A DNA stretch of 64,000 bases from positions 6,605,001 through 6,669,000 of the forward strand of contig NZ_CP123923.1 of the NCBI RefSeq assembly GCF_030450125.1, in the 5' to 3' direction. The position numbers were made by a program, and so were the translations under genes. Every line of letters starts with the position of its first letter. Positions within the stretch are counted from its first letter, which is position 1. Positions 22,668 through 30,446 of this stretch are shown here, one piece after another. This stretch comes from Streptomyces sp. WP-1 (GTDB lineage Bacteria > Actinomycetota > Actinomycetes > Streptomycetales > Streptomycetaceae). The notes under the pieces are model-generated. The model ran no database searches. It had not been told where the DNA came from and worked only from the letters and a program-made list of their open reading frames with translations.

Positions 22668-23228
22668 TCACTCCAGTCCGGATGCCCGGAAGACCGCCAG
22701 GGCCGTCTCGCGGTCCAGTCGGCGGGCGAGCTGTTCGAGGTCGGTGGTGCCGCAGCGCAGGGTGCCGCCGGCCAGGGAGTGGCGGGCGCCGTCGTCGAGC
22801 CGGTGCCACACGGCGGGGTTGCGCACCAGCACCTCCGGGTCGATCTCCACCCGGTTCCCCAGCAGGTCGCGCAGCACCAGCCGCTGGCTGACGCCGTCCA
22901 GCGGGCGCACCGCGACCAGCAGATCGGTATGGACCCGGCGGGCGCGCAGCAGCCGCCTGCTGGCCAGCCAGCCGTCACCGGCGGACACCTTGGCCGGGAA
23001 CAGGACGAGCAGCAGGAGCAGGGCCACGGCGGACCAGAGCAGGCCCCGCCACCAGGTGAGGGAGCCGGCCGCGCCGTCGATGAACAGCAGCAGCGCGAGC
23101 AGGGCGGCGGCGCAGCGCACGGCGGTGCGCACCTCGCCGGCCCACTCGTGGTCGTACGCGACGGTGGTGGCGGTGGGTGGTGGCTGCGGGCTCGTCACCC
23201 GGGCCCGTGTGTCGTCGCTGTGCTCCAT
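22668..23228 (-). CDS. Small membrane protein of unknown function
   Basis: A 186-aa protein. Two hydrophobic helices (about residues 40-56 and 64-80) in the N-terminal half are followed by a basic cytoplasmic domain (RRLLRARRVHTDLLVAVRPLDG). That domain resembles the conserved C-terminus of PH-like small membrane proteins in Streptomyces (VLRDLLGNRVEIDPEVLV). No enzyme motif is seen. The 240 bp to the next gene hold nothing recognisable beyond GC-rich spacer. Confidence 0.75.
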   Translation of the reverse strand: MEHSDDTRARVTSPQPPPTATTVAYDHEWAGEVRTAVRCAAALLALLLFIDGAAGSLTWWRGLLWSAVALLLLLVLFPAKVSAGDGWLASRRLLRARRVHTDLLVAVRPLDGVSQRLVLRDLLGNRVEIDPEVLVRNPAVWHRLDDGARHSLAGGTLRCGTTDLEQLARRLDRETALAVFRASGLE

Positions 23229-23465
23229 GACCTCGACGTTAGACAGTCGCGGGGCGAACGGCACAATGCCTTGACGGCGCTCTGATGGGTGGGGCCGGAT
23301 TCTTGACGGGTCTCCTACGACGGCGTGCGCCACCCGGCGGGGAACCTCGGGCGGGACCTCGGGTGGACCTGGGTGGGTCGCGACGGGCCTCGTCGGGACC
23401 TCGGTGGGGCTTATGCGGGGCACGGCGGGGTCTGCTCACGGGGCTCTCGCGCGAGGCCCGGGCGC

Positions 23466-23996
23466 TCACAGTCCCCGGGTGTCCATGGGCAGATGCCAGG
23501 CGTTGCGCCGGTGGACCGCGACCAGTTGCGACTCCAGCGGGGACGGCGGTACGGCGAGCACCGGGCAGCCGGCGTGGGCGAGGCAGTGCCGGCGGACCCG
23601 GCCGGAGAAGGCGCGCTGGAGGCCGCGCCGGCCCCCGCCCACGACCAGCAGATCGTCCTCGCGGTCCGCGATCGCCACCAGCGCCCGGCCGGGGGTGCCG
23701 CGGACGACGAGGGCGTGGATCGGCACCCCGGGCCCCCGGTCGCCGAAGATCTCCTCCAGGACCGCGATCAGCCGGCCCCCGGCCAGCCGCTGCCACTCCT
23801 CGTCGGGCACGGCCGCGGCGGGCGAGCGGCGGGTGGCCGGATCGCCGCCCGGCGGCTCCCACGCCAGCACCGGCCACAGCTCGGCCCCCAGCCGGCGGGC
23901 GAGCGCCCCGGCCCGCCGCAGCGCCGTGACGCTGCCCAGGGAGCCGCTCACCCCGACCACCACACGTCCGACCGCCGAGGCGTCGTAACCGGACAT
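23466..23996 (-). CDS. Universal stress protein-like protein
   Basis: A 176-aa single-domain protein of the UspA fold. The N-terminal strand RVVVGVSGSLGSVTAL and the ATP-loop-like DDLLVVGGGRRGLQRAFSGRVRRHCLAHAGCPVLAV near the C-terminus match the Usp G-2x-G-9x-G(S/T) pattern loosely. It probably binds a nucleotide. Its target is unknown. The terminator at 24081-24115 lies upstream, between this gene and DUF5999. Confidence 0.8.
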   Translation of the reverse strand: MSGYDASAVGRVVVGVSGSLGSVTALRRAGALARRLGAELWPVLAWEPPGGDPATRRSPAAAVPDEEWQRLAGGRLIAVLEEIFGDRGPGVPIHALVVRGTPGRALVAIADREDDLLVVGGGRRGLQRAFSGRVRRHCLAHAGCPVLAVPPSPLESQLVAVHRRNAWHLPMDTRGL

Positions 23997-24080
23997 GACT
24001 CACCGTTCCTCACCGGTGTCCCGCGCCGTCTCCTTCCATCCCACCCCCGCGGCGGGGATACGACCAGCCGGGGACGCGTC

Positions 24081-24115
24081 GGGGCCGGCCGCACCGGATG
24101 GGTGCGGCCGGCCCC
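24081..24115 (-). terminator. Terminator downstream of the DUF5999 gene
   Basis: Perfect 15-bp arms GGGGCCGGCCGCACC / GGTGCGGCCGGCCCC with a 5-nt loop. It is 35 bp after the stop of the DUF5999 gene on the minus strand and 85 bp upstream of the Usp start. Confidence 0.75.
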
Positions 24116-24149
24116 TCGGGTCCTCGCCGTCCTCGCGGCGCCGCCTCGG

Positions 24150-24386
24150 TCAGGCGGCGCTCATCACCTCGTCCGCCCCGAGCGGGCGGTGCGGGGCGAT
24201 GACGCGACCGTCGGGCAGCAGCTCACCGGTGTCCTCGAAGAACAGGACACCGTTGCACAGCAGGCTCCACCCCTGTTCCGGGTGGTGCGCCACGAGACGG
24301 GCGGACTCCCGGTCGGCGGACTCTGCTGGCGGGCACGGTGGCTGGTGCTGGCACATGAATGGGATCTCTCGCTCTGTGGTGGTCAT
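24150..24386 (-). CDS. DUF5999 small protein
   Basis: A 78-aa protein containing MCQHQPPCPPAESADRESAR, the signature of DUF5999, with Cys and His positions that could bind a metal. The function is unknown. Members are widespread small Streptomyces proteins. ATG 24386 gives the longer form; ATG 24356 (MCQHQ) is an equally plausible start. Confidence 0.85.
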   Translation of the reverse strand: MTTTEREIPFMCQHQPPCPPAESADRESARLVAHHPEQGWSLLCNGVLFFEDTGELLPDGRVIAPHRPLGADEVMSAA

Positions 24387-24573
24387 GGCGTCCCCCGTCA
24401 TGCAGTCGTTCGGAACCCAGTGTTGCCCCACGGGACTCGATCCGCAGGGATTTCGAGGCACCGCTTCCCACAGGTTGAGGACGCGTCACCCGGGCGGACG
24501 GTTCAGCCCAACTACCCTGTCAATTCGGATGGTTCGCCCTGGCCGAGGTGGACTAGTCCGTCCGGGGTCCGGG

Positions 24574-25161
24574 TCAGGCCGCCGGTGAGCCGAGCAGGGG
24601 GAGCCGGGTGGCCCGCAGGGTCAGCACCGGCACCAGATCGGCGACCGGGTGCGGCCGGTGCGCCGCGATGCCGGGCGGTGCCGGGGCGAGCGGCACCAGC
24701 AGATCGGTGGCGGCCGGATGCCCCTCCGCACCGTCGGCGGTGGTGCCGCCGTGCAGCCACAGGGTGAGCATGTAGAGGCCGGGAACCGACAACAGTCTTG
24801 GCTGATAAGGCTGTTGGAGCGACTCCGCCTGCTTCAGGGCCAGCTCGGTGGAGGCGACGTACGGGCCCTCGAAGAAGTGCGAGAAGGCCCAGCCGTCGGG
24901 GGTGAGCATGGTCTCCGCCGCGGCCACCGCCCGGTCGCCGCAGCGGATCAGGAAGCGCCAGCCCGCCAGCCGGGTGGCGGACAGGCCCTGCGGTGTTATG
25001 CGGTCCAGCACATGGACGGGCAAAGGGAGTTCAGGAGTCGCTGGACCCTGCGCGGCACGCAGGGAGGGGGTGCGGGCCTCACGGACCGCGGTCGGCGAGC
25101 CCAGGGCGGTGAGGACGGAGCGCAGGGCGGGCGCGGGGGCAGGGGCAACGTGAAGCGGCAT
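24574..25161 (-). CDS. Conserved hypothetical protein
   Basis: A 195-aa soluble protein with no recognised domain. Its middle (TRLAGWRFLIRCGDRAVAAAETMLTPDGWAFSHFFEGPYV) and later LLSVPGLYMLTLWLHG look like well-folded, conserved sequence, so it is very likely a real gene. No signal peptide or catalytic motif can be seen. The ATG start has an upstream sequence AGGCGACC on the minus strand. The 567 bp between it and the next gene have low coding signal. Confidence 0.72.
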   Translation of the reverse strand: MPLHVAPAPAPALRSVLTALGSPTAVREARTPSLRAAQGPATPELPLPVHVLDRITPQGLSATRLAGWRFLIRCGDRAVAAAETMLTPDGWAFSHFFEGPYVASTELALKQAESLQQPYQPRLLSVPGLYMLTLWLHGGTTADGAEGHPAATDLLVPLAPAPPGIAAHRPHPVADLVPVLTLRATRLPLLGSPAA

Positions 25162-25728
25162 GGTGGGTCGCCTCTCATGTGACAGGCGCGGGGCGCGAGG
25201 GAGGTGGGGCGGACGGCGCTGTCTGCTCACGGAAGGCCGGAGAGGTGGGGGCCGGTCGGTGGAGAACGAGGGTGCGGCGCGCTCCGCCGCCCGTCAACCG
25301 GAGCGGCAGGAATGCGGCAGGACCAGGACCGAGGGCGCCACCCTCCCGCCTTGTGGACGAAGTTTATACGACATGTGTTCAGGCGGTGTTTCATCTATCC
25401 CAATGCGGCGGGCCCCACAAGACATGAATGGGCCGCTGATTCGCGGAAATCATCCCGGTTTACGGGCGGTCACACGGCGTTGACCTCGCCCTACCCTCCG
25501 CTCGCGGACGGCCGAAAGTCATCGGCGTTTTTCACGAGGCGTTCGGGGCACCCGAAGGTGCGCTCGCGACATGCCCCGTGAATGTGCCGCAGGGAACATT
25601 CCGACAGCGTAGCGGGCGTCCGGGTGGCGCGGGACGTTATCGATCGCTTTCACTGGGCATTACTCCACCTGACCCGGGAGGCCCGGCGGCCGGAACGCCG
25701 GCCCGCCCATCCGAGGAGGGACACTTAG
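25162..25728. other. 567-bp intergenic region without a recognised gene
   Basis: Short open frames here have no family resemblance or ribosome sites. The stretch 25350-25660 is less GC-rich than its neighbours, with AT-containing segments around 25360-25400 and 25625-25665 that could be promoters for the divergent genes. No hairpin, repeat or RNA gene was recognised. Confidence 0.5.
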
Positions 25729-27246
25729 ATGGGGGAGAAGGTCGTGGCAGGGCAGTTCGACCTGTCCGATCGCCAGCGCTATCGCGAAAAGCTCCAGAAG
25801 TGCTTGACGGGGCTGGAGCGGCTGCTGGCCGAGAAGCGATTCGACCGCCCCAGGAACCTCATGGGCGTCGAGATCGAATTGAATCTCGCCGGGCCTGACG
25901 GCATGCCGAAAATGTTGAACGGCCAAGTGCTCGAACGCATCGCGAGCCGTGACTTCCAGACGGAACTCGCGATGTTCAACCTGGAGGTGAACATAGCCCC
26001 GCACCGGCTCGGCGGCCGCGTCTTCGACCGCCTCGCCGAGGAGCTGCGGACCTCGCTCGCCTATGCGGACCGCAAGGCCGGGGAGGTCGACGCGGGCATC
26101 GTGATGACCGGCATCCTGCCCACGCTCGGCCGGGACGACCTGGTCTCCTCCAACCTCTCCGAGGTCGACCGCTACACCCTGCTCAACGACCAGATCGTGG
26201 CCGCGCGCGGGGAGGACTTCCGGCTCGACATCGAGGGCGTGGAGCATCTGGTCTGCACCGCCAAGTCCATCGTCCCGGAGGCCGCCTGCACCTCCGTGCA
26301 GCTGCACCTCCAGGTGACGCCGGGCCGGTTCGCGGACGTGTGGAACGCGGCGCAGGCGGCGAGCGCGGCGCAGATCGCCGTGGGCGCGAACTCGCCGTTC
26401 CTGTTCGGCCGCGAGCTGTGGCGGGAGTCGCGGCCACCGCTGTTCCTCCAGTCCACCGACACCCGGCCGCCCGAGCTCCAGGCACAGGGCGTACGGCCGC
26501 GGACCTGGTTCGGCGAGCGGTGGGTGTCCTCGGCGTACGAACTGTTCGAGGAGAACCTGCGCTACTTCCCGGCCCTGCTGCCGATCTGCGACGACGAGGA
26601 GCCACTGGAGGTCATCGCGGCGGGCGGCACCCCGAAACTCGCCGAACTGGTGCTGCACAACGGCACGATCTACCGCTGGAACCGGCCGGTGTACGGCATC
26701 GCGGACGGCGTACCGCATCTGCGGGTGGAGAACCGGGTCCTGCCGGCCGGGCCGACCATCACCGACGTCATCGCCAACGCGGCGTTCTACTACGGCCTGG
26801 TGCGCGCCTTCGCCGAGGAGTCCCGGCCGGTGTGGACCCGGCTGCCGTTCGACGCCGCCGAGGCCAACTTCGACGCGGCCTGCCGCTACGGCATCGACGC
26901 CCGCTTCGTCTGGCCCCGGCGCGGGCGGTACGGCGGCACGGGCGAGATCGACGCGGTCACCCTGGTCCGCGACGAACTGCTGCCGCTGGCCTCGGCGGGG
27001 CTGGACGCGTGGGGCGTCGAGGCGGCCGACCGCGATCTCTACCTCGGTGTCATCGACGAGCGCTGCCGGCGCCGGGTCAACGGCGCCTCCTGGCAGGCCG
27101 CGACCTTCCACCGTGCGCTGGAGGGCGGCCTGTCCCGGGAGGCCGCGCTGGCCGCGACGACTCGGCGGTACGCCGAGCTGATGCATGTGGGGGAGCCGGT
27201 GCACATGTGGCCGGTGGGGCTGCCGGAGGCGGTGCCGACGGGGTGA
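25729..27246 (+). CDS. Glutamate-cysteine ligase family (GCS2-type) protein
   Basis: A 505-aa protein. N-terminal motifs GVEIELNL (near residue 46) and ELAMFNLEVNIAPHRLGG match the carboxylate-amine ligase family, which forms peptide-like bonds to glutamate or similar acids using ATP. It is not the EgtA/GshA of thiol synthesis by length alone, so the substrate is unknown. GAGGAGGG lies 8 bp before the ATG. The following CPBP gene is in the same direction after a 138-bp gap and may be expressed separately. Confidence 0.85.
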   Translation: MGEKVVAGQFDLSDRQRYREKLQKCLTGLERLLAEKRFDRPRNLMGVEIELNLAGPDGMPKMLNGQVLERIASRDFQTELAMFNLEVNIAPHRLGGRVFDRLAEELRTSLAYADRKAGEVDAGIVMTGILPTLGRDDLVSSNLSEVDRYTLLNDQIVAARGEDFRLDIEGVEHLVCTAKSIVPEAACTSVQLHLQVTPGRFADVWNAAQAASAAQIAVGANSPFLFGRELWRESRPPLFLQSTDTRPPELQAQGVRPRTWFGERWVSSAYELFEENLRYFPALLPICDDEEPLEVIAAGGTPKLAELVLHNGTIYRWNRPVYGIADGVPHLRVENRVLPAGPTITDVIANAAFYYGLVRAFAEESRPVWTRLPFDAAEANFDAACRYGIDARFVWPRRGRYGGTGEIDAVTLVRDELLPLASAGLDAWGVEAADRDLYLGVIDERCRRRVNGASWQAATFHRALEGGLSREAALAATTRRYAELMHVGEPVHMWPVGLPEAVPTG

Positions 27247-27384
27247 GCGGGCCGTTCGCGGCGCACGCGTGGCCGGCGGCGGTGCCGGGTGTCGGGCTCG
27301 GCGGCCCGGTGCGCGGTTCTCCCAGGTGCTTCTGCGATCCTTGCGGGCAATGCGCAAGGCGCTCGTGAGGTGTGGGAGGCAGGG

Positions 27385-28182
27385 GTGAAGGTGGCGGCCG
27401 GGTTGGGGGACGGGCTGGAGCTGGAGCAGCGGACGCGGCGGATCCTGCGCGACGAGACGATCCTCGTGCTCGCGCTGTCGCTGGGCGCGAGCGGGGTCTC
27501 CGCGCTGATCAGTTTCATCGGCTCGGTGACCAAGCCGGGCGGCCTGAAGGACCAGGCCGCCACCCTCAACGCCTCGGCCGCGCCGGGCCGCCCCTGGCTC
27601 GACCTCGCCTGGCAGCTGTTCGGCATCGCCACCGCGCTGGTCCCCGTCGCCCTGGTCGCCCACTTCCTGCTCCGCGAGGGCGGGAGCCTGCGCACCCTCG
27701 GCTTCGACCGCACCCGGCCCTGGCCCGACCTCGGCCGGGGCGCGGCGATCGCGGCGGTGATCGGCAGTACCGGCATCGCCTTCTACCTGGCCGCGCGGGG
27801 CCTCGGCTTCAACCTCACCGTGGTGCCCGAGGCGCTGCCCGGCGTGTGGTGGAAGTACCCGGTGCTGATCCTGTCCGCGGTGCAGAACGCGGTCCTCGAA
27901 GAGGTCATCGTCGTCGGCTATCTGCTGCGCAGGCTGGGCCAGTTGGGCTGGGCGCCGGGGACCGCGCTGGTGGCCGGCGCGGTCCTGCGCGGCTCGTACC
28001 ACCTCTACCAGGGCGTCGGCGGTTTCCTCGGCAACCTGGCGATGGGCGTGGTGTTCGTCTGGCTCTACCGCCGCTGGGGCCGGGTCGGACCGCTGGTCGT
28101 CGCCCACTCGCTGCTCGACATCGGCGCGTTCGTCGGATACGCGCTCCTCGCGGGCAGGGTGGGCTGGCTGCCGACGGCCTGA
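27385..28182 (+). CDS. CPBP-family intramembrane metalloprotease
   Basis: A 265-aa membrane protein. The family catalytic residues are visible: EEVIVVGYLLRRL (EE motif), SYHLYQG (His), and AHSLLDI (second His with D). Several hydrophobic helices surround them. CPBP (CAAX protease/bacteriocin-processing) proteases cut peptides within or near the membrane; the substrate is unknown. GTG 27385 has GGGAGG about 6 bp upstream. Confidence 0.88.
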   Translation: MKVAAGLGDGLELEQRTRRILRDETILVLALSLGASGVSALISFIGSVTKPGGLKDQAATLNASAAPGRPWLDLAWQLFGIATALVPVALVAHFLLREGGSLRTLGFDRTRPWPDLGRGAAIAAVIGSTGIAFYLAARGLGFNLTVVPEALPGVWWKYPVLILSAVQNAVLEEVIVVGYLLRRLGQLGWAPGTALVAGAVLRGSYHLYQGVGGFLGNLAMGVVFVWLYRRWGRVGPLVVAHSLLDIGAFVGYALLAGRVGWLPTA

Positions 28183-28194
28183 GGCGGTCTCCGG

Positions 28195-29022
28195 TCACAC
28201 GTCCGGGCCGGCGTGCAGCTCGCCCTCGACGACGGTGACCGCGCGGCCGGTGAGCAGGGTGCGTTCGCCACGCGCTCCGGTGCGCACCAGGCCGGTGCGG
28301 GGGGACGCCTGGAGGCCGGTGAGGTCGGCGCGGCCGAGGCGGGCGGACCAGTGCGGGGCGAGCGCGGTGTGGGCGCTGCCGGTGACGGGGTCCTCGTCGA
28401 TGCCGACGTTCGGGAAGAAGCAGCGGGAGAGGTAGTCGTAGCCTCCCGCGGGGTCGTCGGCGCGGGCGGTGGCGATGATGCCGCGCGCGGAGTACACGGC
28501 GAGCGCCTTGTGGTCCGGGGCCAGGCCGCGCACGGTCTCCTCGTCCGCCAGCTCCACCAGCAGGTCACCGACGTCCGCCCCGGTGTCGAAGGCGGCGACC
28601 GGCTCCGCGCCCAGCGCCTCGGCGACCCCGTCCGGCACGTCGACGGGGGTGAGCGGCGCGGTCGGGAAGTCGAGGGTGATCGCGCCGTCCGCGGCGGGCG
28701 TGGCGACGAGCACGCCGCTGCGGGTGGCGAACCGCACCGGGCCCTCGTGCGCGCCGGTCGTGTGCAGCACATGTGCCGTGGCCAGCGTGGCGTGCCCGCA
28801 CATCGCCACCTCGGTGACCGGCGTGAACCAGCGCAGCGCCCAGTCGGCGTCGCCGCCTGCGGGCAGCCGGTGCGCGAAGGCCGTCTCGGCGTGATTGACC
28901 TCCATGGCGATGTTCTGCATCCAGCCGTCGGCCGGGAAGCCGTCGCCGTCCAGGAGGAGCACGCCGGCGGGGTTGCCCGCGAAGGGCCGGTCGGTGAAGG
29001 CGTCCACGATTCGAATCCGCAT
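28195..29022 (-). CDS. PhzF-family isomerase/epimerase-like protein
   Basis: A 275-aa protein of the PhzF/diaminopimelate-epimerase fold. It has the N-terminal DAFTDRPFAGNPAGV, the early acid motif NHAETAF (containing the catalytic Glu), WFTPVTEVAMCGHATLA, and DEDPVTGSAHTALAPHW. The family catalyses isomerisations with Glu as acid/base; most members have no known substrate. It is convergent with the CPBP gene, 13 bp apart. Confidence 0.92.
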   Translation of the reverse strand: MRIRIVDAFTDRPFAGNPAGVLLLDGDGFPADGWMQNIAMEVNHAETAFAHRLPAGGDADWALRWFTPVTEVAMCGHATLATAHVLHTTGAHEGPVRFATRSGVLVATPAADGAITLDFPTAPLTPVDVPDGVAEALGAEPVAAFDTGADVGDLLVELADEETVRGLAPDHKALAVYSARGIIATARADDPAGGYDYLSRCFFPNVGIDEDPVTGSAHTALAPHWSARLGRADLTGLQASPRTGLVRTGARGERTLLTGRAVTVVEGELHAGPDV

Positions 29023-29128
29023 CCCCCGAAGCTAGCGGCTCCACAGCCCTCCGGACCAAGGCCAATTCAGGAGTGCCGGCCCGCTTCACGCCGTCCGTCG
29101 CCACCGGGGTGCGAGCGGCGGGGCGCGG

Positions 29129-29512
29129 TCAGTCGCCGATGGCCGCCCGGTAGCCGGCGGCGTCGAGGAGCTTGTCCAGCTCGGACGTGTCCGACGGCCT
29201 GAGCTTGAAGATCCAGGCCTCGTACGGCCCCTCGTTGATGAGCTCCGGGCTGTCGGTCAGCTCCTCGTTCACCGCGATCACCTCGCCGCCGACCGGCGCG
29301 TAGAAGTCCGACGCGGCCTTCACCGACTCGACGACACCGGCGGGGTCACCGGCCGCGAAGACCTTGCCGACCTCCGTCAGCTCCACGAACACCACATCGC
29401 CGAGCGCGCGCTGGGCGTGATCGCTGAGCCCGGTCGTCACCGTGCCGTCCGCCTCCAGCCGAGCCCATTCGTGGCTCTCGGCGAACCGCAGGTCAGCAGG
29501 GATGTTTGGCAT
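29129..29512 (-). CDS. gcvH: Glycine cleavage system H protein (orphan copy)
   Basis: A 127-aa lipoyl carrier that shuttles the aminomethyl group from GcvP. The lipoylation site is the Lys in [23 protein letters not shown] 29512 has GAGGAG at the right distance, preferred over the GTG at 29518. In Streptomyces the usual gcvH sits with gcvT and glyA; this copy stands alone, so it is likely a paralogue. A transposon begins only 71 bp upstream of its start codon and may have replaced its native promoter region. Confidence 0.93.
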   Translation of the reverse strand: MPNIPADLRFAESHEWARLEADGTVTTGLSDHAQRALGDVVFVELTEVGKVFAAGDPAGVVESVKAASDFYAPVGGEVIAVNEELTDSPELINEGPYEAWIFKLRPSDTSELDKLLDAAGYRAAIGD

Positions 29513-29577
29513 GCTCACTCCTCATCCGTCCCTTTTGCGTGGCCGACTCAGCATGCCCGACGCGGACGAGGTTCGAG

Positions 29578-29582
29578 CGGAT
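29578..29582. repeat. Target-site duplication, left copy
   Basis: CGGAT directly before the left end of the Tn7-like element, matched exactly at 39922-39926 after the right end. Five bp is the duplication length made by Tn7-family transposases. Confidence 0.85.
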
Positions 29583-29616
29583 TGACCTGTGACAGTGATC
29601 GTTGATCGATTGCCAG
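29583..29616 (+). repeat. Left terminal inverted repeat
   Basis: Starts TGACCTGTGACAG. Thirty-one of its 34 positions match the reverse complement of 39888-39921. It includes the outermost TnsB-type site. Confidence 0.92.
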
Positions 29617-29662
29617 CGAAGGATGATCAACGCTAGTTTGTGCCATCGCAGGTTGATCATTC
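29588..29662 (+). repeat. Left-end TnsB-type binding sites L1 and L2
   Basis: Two 24-bp direct repeats start at 29588 and 29639, 51 bp apart, fitting TGTGNCAGCGNNGGTTGATC. They mirror the first two sites of the right end, which have the same 51-bp spacing. An inverted GATGATCAACG core lies between them. Confidence 0.75.
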
Positions 29663-29687
29663 GGCGTACAGGTGGGCGGGGGACGTG

Positions 29688-30446
29688 GTGGGGGCATCTC
29701 TTGGCGTGTTCGAAGCGGCTGCCCTCACGTCCTTTGACCTGGCCTTTTCCGTCAATGGGGCGCTCGTACGTCGATCGCTTGGGTCTAGCTGGGATACGCC
29801 GTTCGAGGCTGTGGACCCGGTGCGGGAGTTCAGCTGGCACAAAGGCGGTCACGGGTTCGCCGGCTCGTACTACTCGGCGACGCTGCGGGATCACGTGGGC
29901 TACGAGTCGTGGCTGGAGCGGGACCGACTGATCTTGCTGGACCGTGATCCTCAGGTGGTTGCGATCGCCTCGCAGCCGTTCTGGCTGCACTGGCACGACG
30001 GCACACGCAAGCGCCGGCATGCCCCTGACTACTTCGTCCGGCTGTCCGACGGACGAGCCCGTGTCGTTGACGTCCGTGCTGCGGACGAGATGGACGGGGC
30101 GACGCGACAGGCGTTCGAGGCGACCGAGCATGCCTGCAGGGCCGTGGGATGGGAGTTCGAGCGGGTCGGGCGGCCCGAGCCGGTGTTCATGGCGAACATC
30201 CGCTGGCTGTCCCGATACCGGCGGGTCCGCTGCGGCCGACCGGTGGCGGTGAGGAATGGCCTCTTGGAGGTCTTCCGCGAACCGATGGGGCTATGGGAGG
30301 GCGCTGGGCTGGTCGGAGACCGGTTGCAGGTTCTGCCGGTGCTGTTCCATCTGTTGTGGTCCGGCGCTCTGAGGACCGATCTCGCGGGAGGACTGATGGA
30401 GAGCGACAGTCTCGTCTGGACGGAGGGAATCCGATGGGCAGCCTGA
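29688..30446 (+). CDS. tnsA: TnsA-like transposase endonuclease subunit
   Basis: About 252 aa. TnsA cuts the 5' ends of the transposon, so that with TnsB the element leaves by cut and paste. Catalytic positions are readable: E73 in GYESWLERD, D114 in RHAPDYFV, and the third strand VVDVR (residues 126-130), where the usual E/Q-x-K is D-V-R. This Lys-to-Arg change is noted as odd. GTG 29688 (or 29685) follows GGGGG by about 5 bp; a GTG at 29640 lies inside TnsB site L2 and is unlikely. The end overlaps tnsB by 13 bp. Base composition is less GC-rich than the flanking core genes. Confidence 0.85.
   Translation: MGASLGVFEAAALTSFDLAFSVNGALVRRSLGSSWDTPFEAVDPVREFSWHKGGHGFAGSYYSATLRDHVGYESWLERDRLILLDRDPQVVAIASQPFWLHWHDGTRKRRHAPDYFVRLSDGRARVVDVRAADEMDGATRQAFEATEHACRAVGWEFERVGRPEPVFMANIRWLSRYRRVRCGRPVAVRNGLLEVFREPMGLWEGAGLVGDRLQVLPVLFHLLWSGALRTDLAGGLMESDSLVWTEGIRWAA

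Noticed and set aside
25162..25728. A hidden gene or RNA between the hypothetical and the GCS2-type genes
   Set aside because: No frame with ribosome site or recognisable protein, and no structured RNA recognised by eye.
25660..28107. An 815-codon minus-strand frame
   Set aside because: It is antisense to the GCS2-type ligase and CPBP genes, which have clear motifs.
29583..29587. TGACC taken as the target duplication instead of CGGAT
   Set aside because: The right side has GGTCA, its reverse complement, so these bases belong to the inverted repeat; CGGAT outside is an exact direct repeat.
29640..29687. An earlier GTG start for tnsA at 29640
   Set aside because: It lies inside TnsB site L2 and lacks a ribosome site; GTG 29685/29688 has one.
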